A stretch of DNA of 64,000 nucleotides from assembly GCA_015060445.1 (NCBI GenBank), contig SUYL01000002.1:118302-182301 (forward strand). Direction: 5' to 3'. Below the pieces are notes generated by a model. It was not told the origin of the DNA. It saw only the letters and a program-made list of their open reading frames with translations, and made no database searches. The translations under genes were made by a program, and so were the position numbers. The stretch's first letter is position 1; every line of letters begins with the position of its first letter. The stretch is from Bacteroidales bacterium. Its GTDB lineage: Bacteria > Bacteroidota > Bacteroidia > Bacteroidales > UBA932. Below are positions 63,669-64,000 of this stretch, piece after piece.

Positions 63669-64000
63669 ATGTTTGATTTTATAGATATTCAGTTGATAGA
63701 TGTCATTGACATTATTCTTGTGGCCCTTCTGGTCTACTATGTCTATAAGTTGATAAGGGGTACGGCTGCAATAAGCATTTTTTCGGGCATTATTCTGATA
63801 TATGTTGTGTGGATAATTGTCAATGCGCTCAACATGAGCCTGATGTCTGCAATAATCAACCAGATTCTCGGTGTTGGTATGATTGCCCTAATTATACTTT
63901 TCCAGCAGGAGATAAGACGTTTTCTGCTTCATCTTGGAAACAAGTATGTGAGTGGCGGACATGCCAAGATCCTTAGGCGTATTCTTGGCCGAAAGCAGGA
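63669..64000 (+). CDS. cdaA: diadenylate cyclase CdaA, N-terminal part
   Basis: The frame starts at 63669 and runs off the end of the window with 110 codons visible. It reads MFDFIDIQLIDVIDIILVAL, followed by two further membrane helices (GIILIYVVWIIVNAL and GVGMIALIILF). The cytosolic linker begins with QQEIRRFLLHLGNKY. This is the membrane part of CdaA/DacA, which makes the second messenger c-di-AMP from ATP. The cyclase domain lies beyond the window, so its completeness cannot be checked. Confidence 0.9.
   Translation, partial: MFDFIDIQLIDVIDIILVALLVYYVYKLIRGTAAISIFSGIILIYVVWIIVNALNMSLMSAIINQILGVGMIALIILFQQEIRRFLLHLGNKYVSGGHAKILRRILGRKQ

Overview
The window comes from a member of the Bacteroidota, most likely the order Bacteroidales. 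The genes are interleaved on both strands. Many starts are preceded by the Bacteroidota promoter pattern TTTG-N18..20-TAnnTTTG with little Shine-Dalgarno signal. The protein families are typical of the group: BACON lipoproteins, DUF5686, DUF4271, DUF2723, a tricorn-like S41 peptidase, a class III fructose bisphosphatase and a SAM-II riboswitch. I cannot name a genus. The window opens inside a thioredoxin-like gene and closes inside cdaA.

From 1 to 19.3 kb the content is mostly housekeeping and envelope genes. They are a Na/Pi cotransporter, a metallopeptidase/propeller/barrel envelope protein, uvrC, a fused two-domain acyltransferase probably making glycine or ornithine lipids, a five-gene leftward operon (SUI1 factor, DUF4271, hemD, rnpA, yidD), a DUF2723 membrane protein, a leftward rdgB-recO-GH3 group and an S41 peptidase. 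From 19.3 to 23.8 kb lies an accessory stretch: a HigA-like antitoxin remnant, a 1101-residue BACON/LRR/thioredoxin-like/M64 lipoprotein of patchy base composition, a 69-residue lipoprotein sharing its C-terminal tail, and a cluster of four 28-bp palindromes.

From 23.8 to 39 kb the genes are a leftward polyprenyl synthetase-GT2-U32 operon, a rightward rsgA-MATE pair, a tricorn-like peptidase with fbp, two carriers and a surface lipoprotein. The rpsL-rpsG-fusA-rpsJ operon follows at 39.0-42.4 kb, but the S10 ribosomal genes do not continue after rpsJ. A CAT-anticodon tRNA, an M48 peptidase, DUF2130 and HAD genes, a DUF5686 outer-membrane protein, two small hotdog-like genes and tRNA-Glu fill 42.5-50.5 kb.

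From 50.6 to 61.3 kb are fhs, an EamA exporter with a CNNM/CBS protein, a hemerythrin-LuxR regulator facing a 4Fe-4S membrane protein, a PHP phosphatase, a C69 dipeptidase with an extra carboxypeptidase-regulatory-like domain, and metK behind a SAM-II riboswitch. fhs and metK both serve one-carbon metabolism. The last 2.4 kb hold comF, a RelB/PIN toxin-antitoxin pair, a second copy of the comF 3' end beyond that pair, and the start of cdaA. The most noteworthy items are the duplicated comF end around the toxin-antitoxin pair, the hemerythrin-LuxR gene with two mutually exclusive leader hairpins, the mosaic M64 lipoprotein with its small partner, the palindrome cluster, and the riboswitch on metK.
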